Below, in pieces: positions 1 through 7,458 of a stretch of DNA of 16,412 bases. Origin of the DNA: Saccharicrinis sp041595375 (lineage in GTDB: Bacteria > Bacteroidota > Bacteroidia > Bacteroidales > Marinilabiliaceae). The stretch spans positions 1 through 16,412 of the forward strand of contig JBFHKL010000067.1 in the NCBI GenBank assembly GCA_041595375.1. The letters run 5' to 3'. Each line of letters starts with the position of its first letter. The stretch's first letter is position 1. Position numbers and translations under genes: made by a program. The notes beneath the pieces were generated by a model. It did not search any database, was not told where the DNA came from, and saw only the letters and a list, made by a program, of their open reading frames with translations.

Positions 1-8
1 AGGTTTGT

Positions 9-97
9 CAAAAATATTTTCTTTGAAAGCGATAAAAGAAAATTTAGGTTAGCAAGAGGTTAACACGATTACAAAATCAGGTTAGCAAAAGGTTAAC
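9..97 (-). promoter_or_regulatory. Promoter with 11-bp-phased repeat array, left copy
   Basis: On the plus strand, AGGTTAGC or AGGTTAAC begins at 46, 57, 79 and 90, so the elements are 11, 22 and 11 bp apart; the empty slot at 68 is degenerate. Read on the minus strand, the array is followed 30 bp later by TATTTTTG (16 down to 9), which matches the Bacteroidota -7 consensus TAnnTTTG. No good -33 TTTG is present, which would suit an activator-dependent promoter. The gene it would drive lies off the left edge. The same layout with the same spacing recurs at 1199-1276. Phasing and spacing are seen directly; the regulatory role is inferred. Confidence 0.6.
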
Positions 98-163
98 AAT
101 GGGACAATAAAAAGATAATAGAGTAGAGAACCTGCAACTTTCAACCTTTGAAAAAGCCATAAA

Positions 164-186
164 AAAAGACTCTGAAGGAGTCTTTT
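164..186. terminator. Bidirectional intrinsic terminator
   Basis: A 9-bp perfect stem (AAAAGACTC pairing with GAGTCTTTT) encloses a 5-nt loop. On the minus strand it is followed by a T-run, which suits the GLUG pseudogene ending at 265. On the plus strand TTTTCTATTTT follows, so it can also work in that direction. Confidence 0.8.
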
Positions 187-264
187 CTATTTTACTCGTA
201 TGCAATTCAGCAAATAAGATTATAGTTATATATAACAACTTTTATTACTTGATTAAACTTTGTG

Positions 265-1154
265 TTACTTAACTATTTTAACCTCTTGTTTTTCTCCATC
301 GGTTGCTGATAATACGAGCATATAAACTCTAATAGGATCAAATATCCAGGTTAAAATACTATCCTGTACTATGCTCATTCCCTCAGAATAGGATAATACT
401 TGTAGCGAAACACTTTGGTTATCCATGCTCACTACTTATATGGTATCATTATAGATATCGCCTAGCTGCACTACTAAATCAAGTGAATTCAGAATTACCG
501 GAAGACTATACACATCTTGTAATCACGGAAATGTAGTTCCGTCAGTAATTTCCCAGATATCGGTAAAATCCCAACTATCAAAATTACTACTTGCTTTCAT
601 TTGGTTGGTAGTAAGAGCCCTTACGGTTTGGCTATTATTATCGGTTCCAATCCCTGATGTTTGACCACTTGTTGTACTATTGTAATAAGAGGAATCTACA
701 ATAGAAAACTCATAATTATATCCCACTAAGCCACCAACACAATTACTTCCTGCAACGTAGCTAATTGAGCGGTAGTCACTTACCGTAGATTAATAATTCT
801 CTCCTACTAGTCCCCTAACAAAATCCATTGATGAACGATTAATCGTTAAACTATCAACAACATAACCTTGCCCATGGTAAATCCCAGTAAACTTAGTTGT
901 ATTGTTAGCAATAGGTGAAAAACCGCTACTGTCGGCCCAAGTACTGCTTTCTGATGCATCAATATCAGCTGTTTGCTCGTAATAAGCAAACCAAGCGGTA
1001 TCTGACTTCGATAGCCAGTATAAATTATCGATGTTTGCAATCAGATAAGGATCGCTTTCCGTCCCGCTAACTAATGGTGTAGTTGTGGTTTGTGCTCATA
1101 CCCCAATAAGTTTACCAGGCAAAAACCCAATAAGAGTAAAAGTTTTTTATTCAT
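265..1154 (-). pseudogene. GLUG-motif secreted protein, broken by one frameshift and three stops
   Basis: Read from ATG at 1154, the protein begins MNKKLLLLLGFCLVNLLGYE, a typical signal peptide. The frame then has to shift by one missing base near 1096-1100 to continue AQTTTTPLVSGTESDPYLI. The body holds motifs of GLUG-type repeat proteins: W..SSGFSPIA, FTGIYHGQGYVVDSLTI, RGLVGENY and GGLVGYNYEF, then a closing ALTTNQM...SWDFTDIWEI...TTFP..LQ segment. Stops interrupt at 790-792 (TAA, within the first GLUG repeat), 523-525 (TGA, where the family usually has a Tyr in PYLQ) and 436-438 (TAA). The remaining C-terminus ends DGEKQEVKIVK, which resembles the end of a type IX secretion type A sorting domain; that part is inference. 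The total of 890 nt is one base short of a whole number of codons. An intact relative would be a secreted or surface protein of about 295 residues. Confidence 0.82.
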
Positions 1155-1198
1155 TTTATAGGTCTTATCTAATTATTTAGCAGATAATTTATATACCG

Positions 1199-1276
1199 GA
1201 AAAATACTTTACTTAAAAATCAGAACAGAAAATTTAGGTTAGCACGATGGCATAAACAGGTTAGCAACAGGTTAAC
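1199..1276 (-). promoter_or_regulatory. Promoter with 11-bp-phased repeat array, right copy
   Basis: AGGTTAGC or AGGTTAAC begins at 1236, 1258 and 1269 on the plus strand; the slot at 1247 is degenerate, and an imperfect GGTTAA follows near 1282. On the minus strand TATTTTTC (1206 down to 1199) lies exactly 30 bp from the array, as in the left copy, but its last consensus base is C instead of G. This is the expected promoter of the GLUG pseudogene, leaving a leader of about 40 nt. Between array and -7 box the two copies align without gaps. The array lies in the 349-bp region between the pseudogene and the divergent histidine kinase gene. Confidence 0.6.
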
Positions 1277-1503
1277 ATAGGGGTTAAAAATCTGAATAGT
1301 TATAGTGCTTTTTTTTAACTATATTCAGTTTATAAAAACATACTAATTAATCAATAACTTTATTTCAAATATTTTTATGCTTAGTTAATCAAAATATTAC
1401 CCGCTTACATAATATATTTCATTACATTAAACTGTTTTTTGTTTTTGGAATACCTGCCTAGCCCATAACTAGTTATTATTTATCAGCCTTAATTACATTT
1501 CAC

Positions 1504-3012
1504 TTGGATGAACAAATAAATACAACCTACAATAAAATAATAGTATGGATGGTTCATACTTCTTTTATATGCTTTACTTTTGGTTATGGTATAGCTATTT
1601 ACGATCATGTATGTCATCAATTATCAACATTAATGCTTATAGATAGTATAGTTGCTATCTGTCTTACAACATGTTATTTGCTAACACTATTAAAAAAGAT
1701 AAGTAAAAAAAATGCCATGTTGTTTTTATCTTATTTGGTGGTAATTAATGTGATCGTTTCTGGGTTTATTTTTATGGCTAATCCTAATTTTGATGCCAAT
1801 ATATCTCACGCTGTTAATTTGATATTCATTGTGTTATTTGTAATGCCATTCACTACTAGCAGATCACACGCATTAATCGTTAATATTGTTACCACGGCAT
1901 TTCTTTTCGTTTTGGCATTTATCTCTGACGATAAATTTTTATGGAATAGATTAACCGGCATGATTGTATTTTTAAATGGAATAGGACTTACATGTATCAC
2001 ATTTAGCAAATTGGTTACTCATTTTCTGAAATCAGCTATAGAATCAAAATTAAAAATTGAAGAACTAAGTCTTTACAAACAAAAGATTACTCGTTTAATC
2101 GTTCACGATCTTAAAGTACCTGCCAGCACCATTTTAAACTTAAGCAGTAATAGCCAAGACAGATCTATGAGAGAGATAAATACTCAGGTTAGGAAAATAA
2201 ACAAACAACTTGAAGACATTTTAGATATAGAAAGGCTTGAAGAACCCAATATGACATTGGATATAGAAAATATTGCCATTGATAAATTGGTTACACAGGC
2301 CATTAAATCTACAACAGCATTAGCCATTAAAAAAAGCATTGCCATTGTTACAACATTTGACGTTTATGGCTTTTTGAAATGCGATGTGAACTTGATTGAA
2401 AGAACTCTCGTTAATTTACTATCTAATGCCATCAAATACTCACCATCAAATGAGCAAATACATTTAAGCATTCATGCAGATGCAGATTTATGCCATATTA
2501 TTGTAAAAGATAATGGCCCAGGAATACCTCAGGAACAACTAAGCAAAATTTTTGATAAATTCTATAGAATTAAGACAGATAAATCCACAAGTTACAATTC
2601 TAACGGTTTGGGATTATCCTTTTGTAAACTAGCCGTGGAAGCACATAATGGCCATATAAATGCAGCATCAGAAGGAATAAAAGGCAATGGCTCTAAATTT
2701 AAAATTTCACTCTCAAACTTCACAATAACAAACTTAAAAACAGAATATACTAAAAAGTATATTCACACTATCCACTTCAGTAAACAGGAAGAACTAGATA
2801 TTGCTAATGTTTGTAATAAGCTACTTGATATTCCCATATACAAAGTGAGTGATATTATCCAATTAACACAAAGTCTTAGTAACAGCAGTAGGCCAAACAT
2901 TGCTCAATGGTATGATAAGTTTACTGATGCAGTATATACGGGCAACCAAAACTGCTTTAATGAATTAATTGAACCTTTTATGGTTAAAGAATATGAACCA
3001 ATTTTATTGTAG
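1504..3012 (+). CDS. Membrane sensor histidine kinase with C-terminal extension
   Basis: A two-component sensor of 502 residues. Residues about 12-180 form roughly six hydrophobic helices, with no recognisable periplasmic domain. A short linker leads to a HisKA-type dimerisation helix with the phospho-acceptor His201 in VHDLKVPAS. The ATPase domain has the N box at VNLLSNAIKYS (Asn308), G1 at DNGPGIP (Asp336), F box FDKFYR and G2 box NGLGLSF, so it should be active. After the ATPase ends near residue 405 there is an extension of about 95 residues that matches no family I recognise. The start is uncertain: the frame opens with TTG at 1504, and the first in-frame ATG is at 1549. The response regulator follows 71 bp downstream on the same strand and is the obvious partner. 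The signal is unknown. Confidence 0.88.
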   Translation: MDEQINTTYNKIIVWMVHTSFICFTFGYGIAIYDHVCHQLSTLMLIDSIVAICLTTCYLLTLLKKISKKNAMLFLSYLVVINVIVSGFIFMANPNFDANISHAVNLIFIVLFVMPFTTSRSHALIVNIVTTAFLFVLAFISDDKFLWNRLTGMIVFLNGIGLTCITFSKLVTHFLKSAIESKLKIEELSLYKQKITRLIVHDLKVPASTILNLSSNSQDRSMREINTQVRKINKQLEDILDIERLEEPNMTLDIENIAIDKLVTQAIKSTTALAIKKSIAIVTTFDVYGFLKCDVNLIERTLVNLLSNAIKYSPSNEQIHLSIHADADLCHIIVKDNGPGIPQEQLSKIFDKFYRIKTDKSTSYNSNGLGLSFCKLAVEAHNGHINAASEGIKGNGSKFKISLSNFTITNLKTEYTKKYIHTIHFSKQEELDIANVCNKLLDIPIYKVSDIIQLTQSLSNSSRPNIAQWYDKFTDAVYTGNQNCFNELIEPFMVKEYEPILL

Positions 3013-3083
3013 AAACTAATAGCAACCCACCATCACTCAAACCCAACAGGCTGATTTACACACAAGTTACAAGCTTACTACAT

Positions 3084-3956
3084 ATGAACAAAAAGATATT
3101 AATTATAGACGATCAGGTAGAATACTTGCAAACAGCCATGTTGTATATTATTGAAGATTCGGTTCCTCATGCCTTATTGTGTGCTCCCAACGGAAAAACA
3201 GGCGTTGATATAGCCCTAAAAGAAATTCCCGACATTATTATTATGGATTGGGAAATGCCTGAGATGAATGGGATTGAGGCCATAAAACAATTGAAAAAAA
3301 ACAAAACAACAAAAGATATTCCGGTTATTATGGCCACCGGAATGCGAATGACCAAAGATGATTTAAAGATAGCATTTGATGCTGGAGCCTCAGATTTCAT
3401 ACGCAAGCCTTTAGAAAAAACAGAGTTTATATCTCGTGTTTCTTCCCACTTAAATATGGCCGATTATATCAAAAACATCCAAAATAAAACCAAAATAATC
3501 GATACGATGGAAATAGAGCGTCTCAATAGGGAAATTGATGCGCTTAAAAGCAAAAAAGAAAACGAACAATCGCTTTTAGTATTATTTACAGATACGCTCA
3601 ACTCTATACTGAAAAAAGTAGAATCGCTGGAAAATAGTCTCCCTGAACCAAATCAAAAAGTTGAACCAATTAAAACCCAATTAAGGCAATCTGTCAACTA
3701 TTTTGCTAAGTGCAACATCTCTGAGCAGGACAAGCCAGATGAAAAGTTTATTAAAAACCTGTTGATAAAGTATCGTAATCTCTCCACCGGCGATATTCAA
3801 TTAAGTTTTATGCTAAAGAACGGACTAAGTACAAAAGACATTGCGACATTAACTTGTCGCGAAGAATCATCGGTTAAAGTTGCCCGCAGCAGATTAAGGA
3901 AAAAACTAAACTTAAAAGAATCAGATAACCTAATTACTTTTTTAGAACAATTTTAG
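3084..3956 (+). CDS. Response regulator, receiver plus LuxR-type HTH
   Basis: 290 residues. A receiver domain (about 1-125) carries the acidic pair D9/D10, phospho-acceptor Asp55 in IIIMDWEMP, the switch Thr85 and Lys108 in FIRKPLE, so all key residues are present. A charged coiled-coil linker (about 125-190) follows. The C-terminal 58 residues form a LuxR/NarL-type helix-turn-helix: LSTGDIQLSFMLKNGLSTKD, then a recognition region SSVKVARSRLRKKLNL. It is a DNA-binding transcription regulator most likely phosphorylated by the kinase immediately upstream. Its targets are unknown; the nearby phased repeats at 1236-1276 are a candidate, by location only. Confidence 0.9.
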   Translation: MNKKILIIDDQVEYLQTAMLYIIEDSVPHALLCAPNGKTGVDIALKEIPDIIIMDWEMPEMNGIEAIKQLKKNKTTKDIPVIMATGMRMTKDDLKIAFDAGASDFIRKPLEKTEFISRVSSHLNMADYIKNIQNKTKIIDTMEIERLNREIDALKSKKENEQSLLVLFTDTLNSILKKVESLENSLPEPNQKVEPIKTQLRQSVNYFAKCNISEQDKPDEKFIKNLLIKYRNLSTGDIQLSFMLKNGLSTKDIATLTCREESSVKVARSRLRKKLNLKESDNLITFLEQF

Positions 3957-4177
3957 CGACAACCTATTGTTAAATTTAAAACAATAAAGTTTGCACCCGC
4001 TTGGGCATGTATCTTTGTTGTGTTGAAAATTGGGATTTGTATATCCTTTTCTTTTATCATCAATAGGGGAATCATATTATCCCCGTCAAAATCATTTACT
4101 TGCTGATTGATATATCTGCAATATTCGATGGTAGAATGCAATGGTGTCCCCCCAATCAAGCCAAGTCTTTTCTTTAT
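3953..4177 (-). pseudogene. Aspartate/glutamate racemase remnant with internal deletion
   Basis: The minus strand encodes KKRLGLIGGTPLHSTIEYCR followed by YINQQVND, which matches the N-terminus of Asp/Glu racemase-family proteins (LGLIGG..xxSTIxYYRxIN). Without a break it then reads IPIFNTTKIHAQA, which matches the family's C-terminal (V/I)P(L/I)xDTTxIHAxA segment. About 150 residues between these, including both catalytic cysteines, are missing, so the product cannot be functional. The natural start appears to be ATA at 4175-4177, where ATG would be expected before KKRLGLIGG; the only usable start is TTG at 4159. The tail after IHAQAGANFIVL looks out of frame or random. It ends head-on against the response regulator, with overlapping stop codons. 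Confidence 0.7.
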
Positions 4178-4299
4178 TTTATCAGGGTATTTAATATCAT
4201 TGTAGTTATATAATAATCAGGATTTCTAATGTTAATCCTTCAAGCAACGAACAAAAGAAATAGCTTATGTTTTTTGGCATATGAAATACTACTAACAAA

Positions 4300-4602
4300 T
4301 TACGATACAAGTAAAGCTGCTCCAATTAAACCTGCAAATCCAACTAAGATAATAATACCTATAAATGAAATAACTAATCCTGCAATAGCTAATCCGTTTG
4401 GTTTTTTAAATACCCCTACAATAGAAAAAACAACACCGAGTACCCAAATTATCCATCCGAATACTGGTATCCATCCCAAAAATAAACCAAGTAATGCAAA
4501 CACAAAACCTGCTACTCCCATTCCATTCGTTTTATTGACTTGTCCAATATAAATTGTTTGAGTTGAGCCAGACTGCCCATTACCTTGAATTTCTTCAGTC
4601 AT
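4300..4602 (-). CDS. Small DUF4190-like membrane protein
   Basis: 100 residues. A polar N-terminus of about 27 residues precedes two hydrophobic segments, about 29-62 (GVAGFVFALLGLFLGWIPVF and onward) and about 70-98 (AIAGLVISFIGIIILVGFAG). The repeating pattern 'A(I/V)AG(F/L)V..(L/I)' with a short KKPNG loop between segments is typical of DUF4190 proteins, which are small integral membrane proteins of unknown role. The gene is alone, with a good promoter 48 bp upstream and the racemase remnant downstream. Assignment rests on this pattern only. Confidence 0.75.
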   Translation of the reverse strand: MTEEIQGNGQSGSTQTIYIGQVNKTNGMGVAGFVFALLGLFLGWIPVFGWIIWVLGVVFSIVGVFKKPNGLAIAGLVISFIGIIILVGFAGLIGAALLVS

Positions 4603-4649
4603 AAGTGTAATGTTTAAATTATAATATATGAATTTATGTTATAAACAAG

Positions 4650-4680
4650 CAAAAATAAACTTCCATATTAATTATTCAAA
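4650..4680 (-). promoter_or_regulatory. Bacteroidota-type promoter of the DUF4190-like gene
   Basis: On the minus strand TTTG (4680-4677) is followed after 19 bp by TATTTTTG (4657-4650), matching the -33 TTTG and -7 TAnnTTTG consensus at the usual spacing. It predicts a leader of roughly 40 nt for the gene starting at 4602. Confidence 0.6.
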
Positions 4681-4812
4681 TATTTCACTTTGTTTATAAC
4701 TTATTTTTCGTGCTTTTCAAAAAGTCTGACAGATATCACAGCCTTATAAAACTAACAACTAAGCTATCCTCTTAATTTTTTTAGCAAAAGTTCAATATCT
4801 ACTAAACAATAA

Positions 4813-4851
4813 AAAACTCCATTTATAGACTTACTCTAAAAATGAAGTTTT
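4813..4851 (-). terminator. Strong hairpin terminator after the beta-barrel operon
   Basis: A 17-bp stem with one mismatch and one G-U pair, and a 5-nt loop (4830-4834). On the minus strand it ends GGAGTTTTTTATTG, giving a T-run. It lies 43 bp past the stop codon of the beta-barrel gene. The plus-strand side is also T-rich (TTTTCTGATTTTT). The 291 bp between the genes at 4602 and 4894 hold only this and the promoter at 4650-4680. Confidence 0.75.
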
Positions 4852-4893
4852 CTGATTTTTACAAACAGGTGAAAGCTGATTTTATTTAAAAAG

Positions 4894-5451
4894 CTAGAAG
4901 CTATACATTACCTTAGTTCCAAGCCTTAAATAACCCCCACTACTTATGGTATATATAGCTTCGGGAGCAAGTGATATCTTGTCGGAAAGACCCAATTCCA
5001 TACCAACACCAATATTTAAACCCACATCCGAAGAAGAAGCAGAAGTACTGCCAGAGCTCATTTCAGAACTATAATAATCACTATAATAGTCTCCATAATC
5101 ATAGTCTCCATAATCATAGTCGATGCTATAGCCATCTATTTCCACTTTTACTGTAGTAATATTAATACCCCCTATGGCATAAAAAACTCCGTTATCACCT
5201 AATTGTGAAAAGTTATATCTACCATTAAAATCAACAGCAGACCATTTTACATAGTCTTTTTCTGGGAAATAAGTAAACGCTCCCATTGCCCCCCACGTAT
5301 CATTAAATTCATACGCTGCATTCACACTAATTCCAATCGAATTAATATCGGTAGCATAATGTATACCTGCACCGGCTTTAAACTGTGCTTGACTAGTAAA
5401 AGTTGTTAGTACCATAAGTACTGCGCTAAAAATAAGTTGTTTTGTTTTCAT
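4894..5451 (-). CDS. Outer-membrane beta-barrel protein
   Basis: 185 residues. An N-terminal signal peptide ends at SQAQ (about residue 23), the common Bacteroidota AQ cleavage context. The remainder alternates polar and hydrophobic residues in short strands and ends in the aromatic-terminal strand GTKVMYSF, fitting a small OmpW/OMP_b-brl-type eight-stranded barrel. A long loop (about residues 105-140) is unusual: DYDYGDYDYGDYYSDYYSS followed by a Ser-rich stretch. This loop is encoded partly by a perfect 15-bp tandem duplication. It lies 23 bp downstream of the secreted protein gene at 5475 and is probably co-transcribed with it. Ligand or function unknown. Confidence 0.8.
   Translation of the reverse strand: MKTKQLIFSAVLMVLTTFTSQAQFKAGAGIHYATDINSIGISVNAAYEFNDTWGAMGAFTYFPEKDYVKWSAVDFNGRYNFSQLGDNGVFYAIGGINITTVKVEIDGYSIDYDYGDYDYGDYYSDYYSSEMSSGSTSASSSDVGLNIGVGMELGLSDKISLAPEAIYTISSGGYLRLGTKVMYSF
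5091..5120. repeat. 15-bp perfect tandem duplication within the barrel gene
   Basis: CTCCATAATCATAGT occurs twice in direct succession. It preserves frame and encodes the repeated DYGDY units of the surface loop. Copy number change would lengthen or shorten the loop by 5 residues without breaking the gene. Confidence 0.9.
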
Positions 5452-5474
5452 AATTATTAAGTATTGATTAAATG

Positions 5475-6530
5475 TTAAAATTTAAGTTTGTCAGATATAG
5501 AGAGAAGACTAAGCTTATCAGTTCCAGGGATGCTAGCAATGATGATATACATATCATAAGTTGGATAATCTATTATTAGGGCATTTCCATCTTCGTCTTC
5601 TATTACGCCATAATAGCATTTATGCCCATTATGAAAAAAAGTCTCAAAACCGGCATGGTCACTTTCTTCGGAATTTTTTTTCGACTCTGCCATTATCATA
5701 ATGCTTTCCATACCTTTCATAAGGGTACAGGCATGCATCCCATCCATTGAGTGAACCCCTCTATTGACATATCCCGGATAAGAAAATGAGTGAACTACAT
5801 TTTTAAATTTGCTGAATGGATAATTTACGGGTATATTTTCCTCTTCCTCTTCACTTCCATCCTCCATGTTAGGCACATCTCCCAATCCAAACACATTATC
5901 ATTATAAGCCGCCAACAAATCTTGATACTCAACATCAGAAGGAGGGGTAAACACCGATGCAGAAACAGCTGTACCCGGTTTAAAATCGTTAAACATTTCG
6001 TTTATCTCGACTCCCATTACCTTTGACTCACTTTTAATGGCTATGCCTTTATATAGCCAAATTCTAGCCCCCATTATGATAAAAACTTCACAGCGATAAT
6101 TATCTATTGTTTCGTCGGCAAGCTTTTGACCGCCCATACTTTCAAGAAACTGATTAACCAAAGCTTCTCTTTCTTCTTCCGACATGGACGCTACCATGCT
6201 ATTTCCTGTATTATAAGCTGCAACTTTACCTTTGTATGCTTCTTTATTTACATAATTAACGGTCCAATAACTATCCTTTACTAAAATAGTTCGCGTATGC
6301 TTCCTCTCGACATTCTTCATACCAAACATTTTAACTGTGGTAGTTGACTTTTCTATTTCGCAAGTTTTATCACCAAAGTCATCCCACCAGAGTTCTTTTG
6401 TTCCTTCTGTATTCCCTGTTATTTCCAGCTTCAAATAGCCCGATTTCACAGCATAACGTTTTACATTTTGCGCATAAATAACTGAATTACACGCTAAAAC
6501 AATGCACAAGGCAAATAGTAAATTTTTCAT
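5475..6530 (-). CDS. Secreted protein of unknown function
   Basis: 351 residues with a signal peptide ending at about residue 20 (VIYAQ). The N-terminal half (YAVKSGYLKLEITGNTEGTK, WWDDFGDKTCE, a Trp-rich region) resembles periplasmic DUF4412/LolA-like folds only loosely; I do not recognise a defined family. A linker of acidic residues (EDGSEEEEEN, about 222-231) separates a C-terminal part with SFSYPGYVNRGVHSMDG and HNGHKCYYGVIEDEDGN. No lipobox and no membrane segment are seen after the signal peptide. It precedes the beta-barrel gene by 23 bp, suggesting the two act together in the envelope. Confidence 0.7.
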   Translation of the reverse strand: MKNLLFALCIVLACNSVIYAQNVKRYAVKSGYLKLEITGNTEGTKELWWDDFGDKTCEIEKSTTTVKMFGMKNVERKHTRTILVKDSYWTVNYVNKEAYKGKVAAYNTGNSMVASMSEEEREALVNQFLESMGGQKLADETIDNYRCEVFIIMGARIWLYKGIAIKSESKVMGVEINEMFNDFKPGTAVSASVFTPPSDVEYQDLLAAYNDNVFGLGDVPNMEDGSEEEEENIPVNYPFSKFKNVVHSFSYPGYVNRGVHSMDGMHACTLMKGMESIMIMAESKKNSEESDHAGFETFFHNGHKCYYGVIEDEDGNALIIDYPTYDMYIIIASIPGTDKLSLLSISDKLKF

Positions 6531-6677
6531 CTGTTTATAATTTATTTTTGAACGATTCTATAGAACAGAACTCCCCAATCAATTCAATCATCCTGGGTAT
6601 AAAAATTAAATAACTGAATTTACATATTGGTTTGTCCTGTCTCACTATCTACAATGAAGGCTTAAAAAAAACCGTTA

Positions 6678-7217
6678 CTAATAAACCTGCATTATATATC
6701 TAAAGTCAACCGTCACAGTTCCTTTAAAAGTCTCGCCATTTTCTCCGGTAAGATCCAGTATTACTTTATAAGTATAAGGATCATTGGTGCTTTCCACCTC
6801 AACAGTACCACTCGTAAATTCTATATATGATGTTTGAGATAAGTAACCATCGCTGGTTTGGAACACTCCCAGTTGAAAACTAGCTTCAACACATCCTTCT
6901 TCTTCACTGTAGCTTACTGTATAATTTCCGCTTGGTGTTGACCCGTTAGAATGTAAATATAACTCCAGCCAATCTCCCTCACCACTCACTTCATAATTGG
7001 AACCGAACTGAAGGCTTCCATCCCACAAATGCATAGAATAGGAATTATCGGTGTTATTGTGCCACAATTCACAGGCAGAATTAGGGATAAAATCAACCCC
7101 ATTTATTTGCAGGCTTTTGGTCTCAGTACCCATATCATCATCATCTTTACTGCACGAAGACATGAGAATTGAGGCACTCATAAATACAATACATAAATAC
7201 AATACATACTTTTTCAT
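6678..7217 (-). CDS. Surface-type lipoprotein
   Basis: 179 residues starting at ATG 7217; the frame is open further upstream, but only this ATG puts a signal peptide at the N-terminus. The signal sequence MKKYVLYLCIVFMSASILMS leads to the lipobox SC, with Cys22 the predicted lipidated residue. SKDDDDMG follows directly and resembles the acidic surface-export signal of Bacteroidota lipoproteins. The mature part is rich in beta-strand with repeated SGNYTVSYSEEEG, TSYIEFTSGTVEV and GTVTVDFRYIM patterns, like small immunoglobulin-like or calycin-like lipoproteins. Function unknown. The gene is separated from its neighbours by 147 and 241 bp in which I see nothing convincing. Confidence 0.8.
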   Translation of the reverse strand: MKKYVLYLCIVFMSASILMSSCSKDDDDMGTETKSLQINGVDFIPNSACELWHNNTDNSYSMHLWDGSLQFGSNYEVSGEGDWLELYLHSNGSTPSGNYTVSYSEEEGCVEASFQLGVFQTSDGYLSQTSYIEFTSGTVEVESTNDPYTYKVILDLTGENGETFKGTVTVDFRYIMQVY

Positions 7218-7458
7218 TTGTTTAAGTTTTGATATCACAATTAAGCATCCGGCATCAATACTAACAGGGTATGATGCTCCAGAAGACAATGTGCTCTGTA
7301 AGCCATCCTCCGGTTAATGAAAGAGACAATTGTGATTGTTATTATTTGTGTTAAAGATTTTACTAGCCAACATAAAATTCAGCTATCTATTACTGACTTA
7401 ATATTTACTTTCACCCAGTCAGTTTTGGGATTTAAGTTTAGCAGATGTATGATCAATA

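Noticed and set aside
22..31. TTTGAAAGCG, similar to the LytTR repeat element at 11065-11095
   Set aside because: A single 10-bp match without a second copy at 21 bp; likely chance.
4229..4552. Plus-strand ORF rich in Pro, Thr and Asn
   Set aside because: Antisense to the DUF4190-like gene; the pattern comes from its glycine/valine codons read in reverse.
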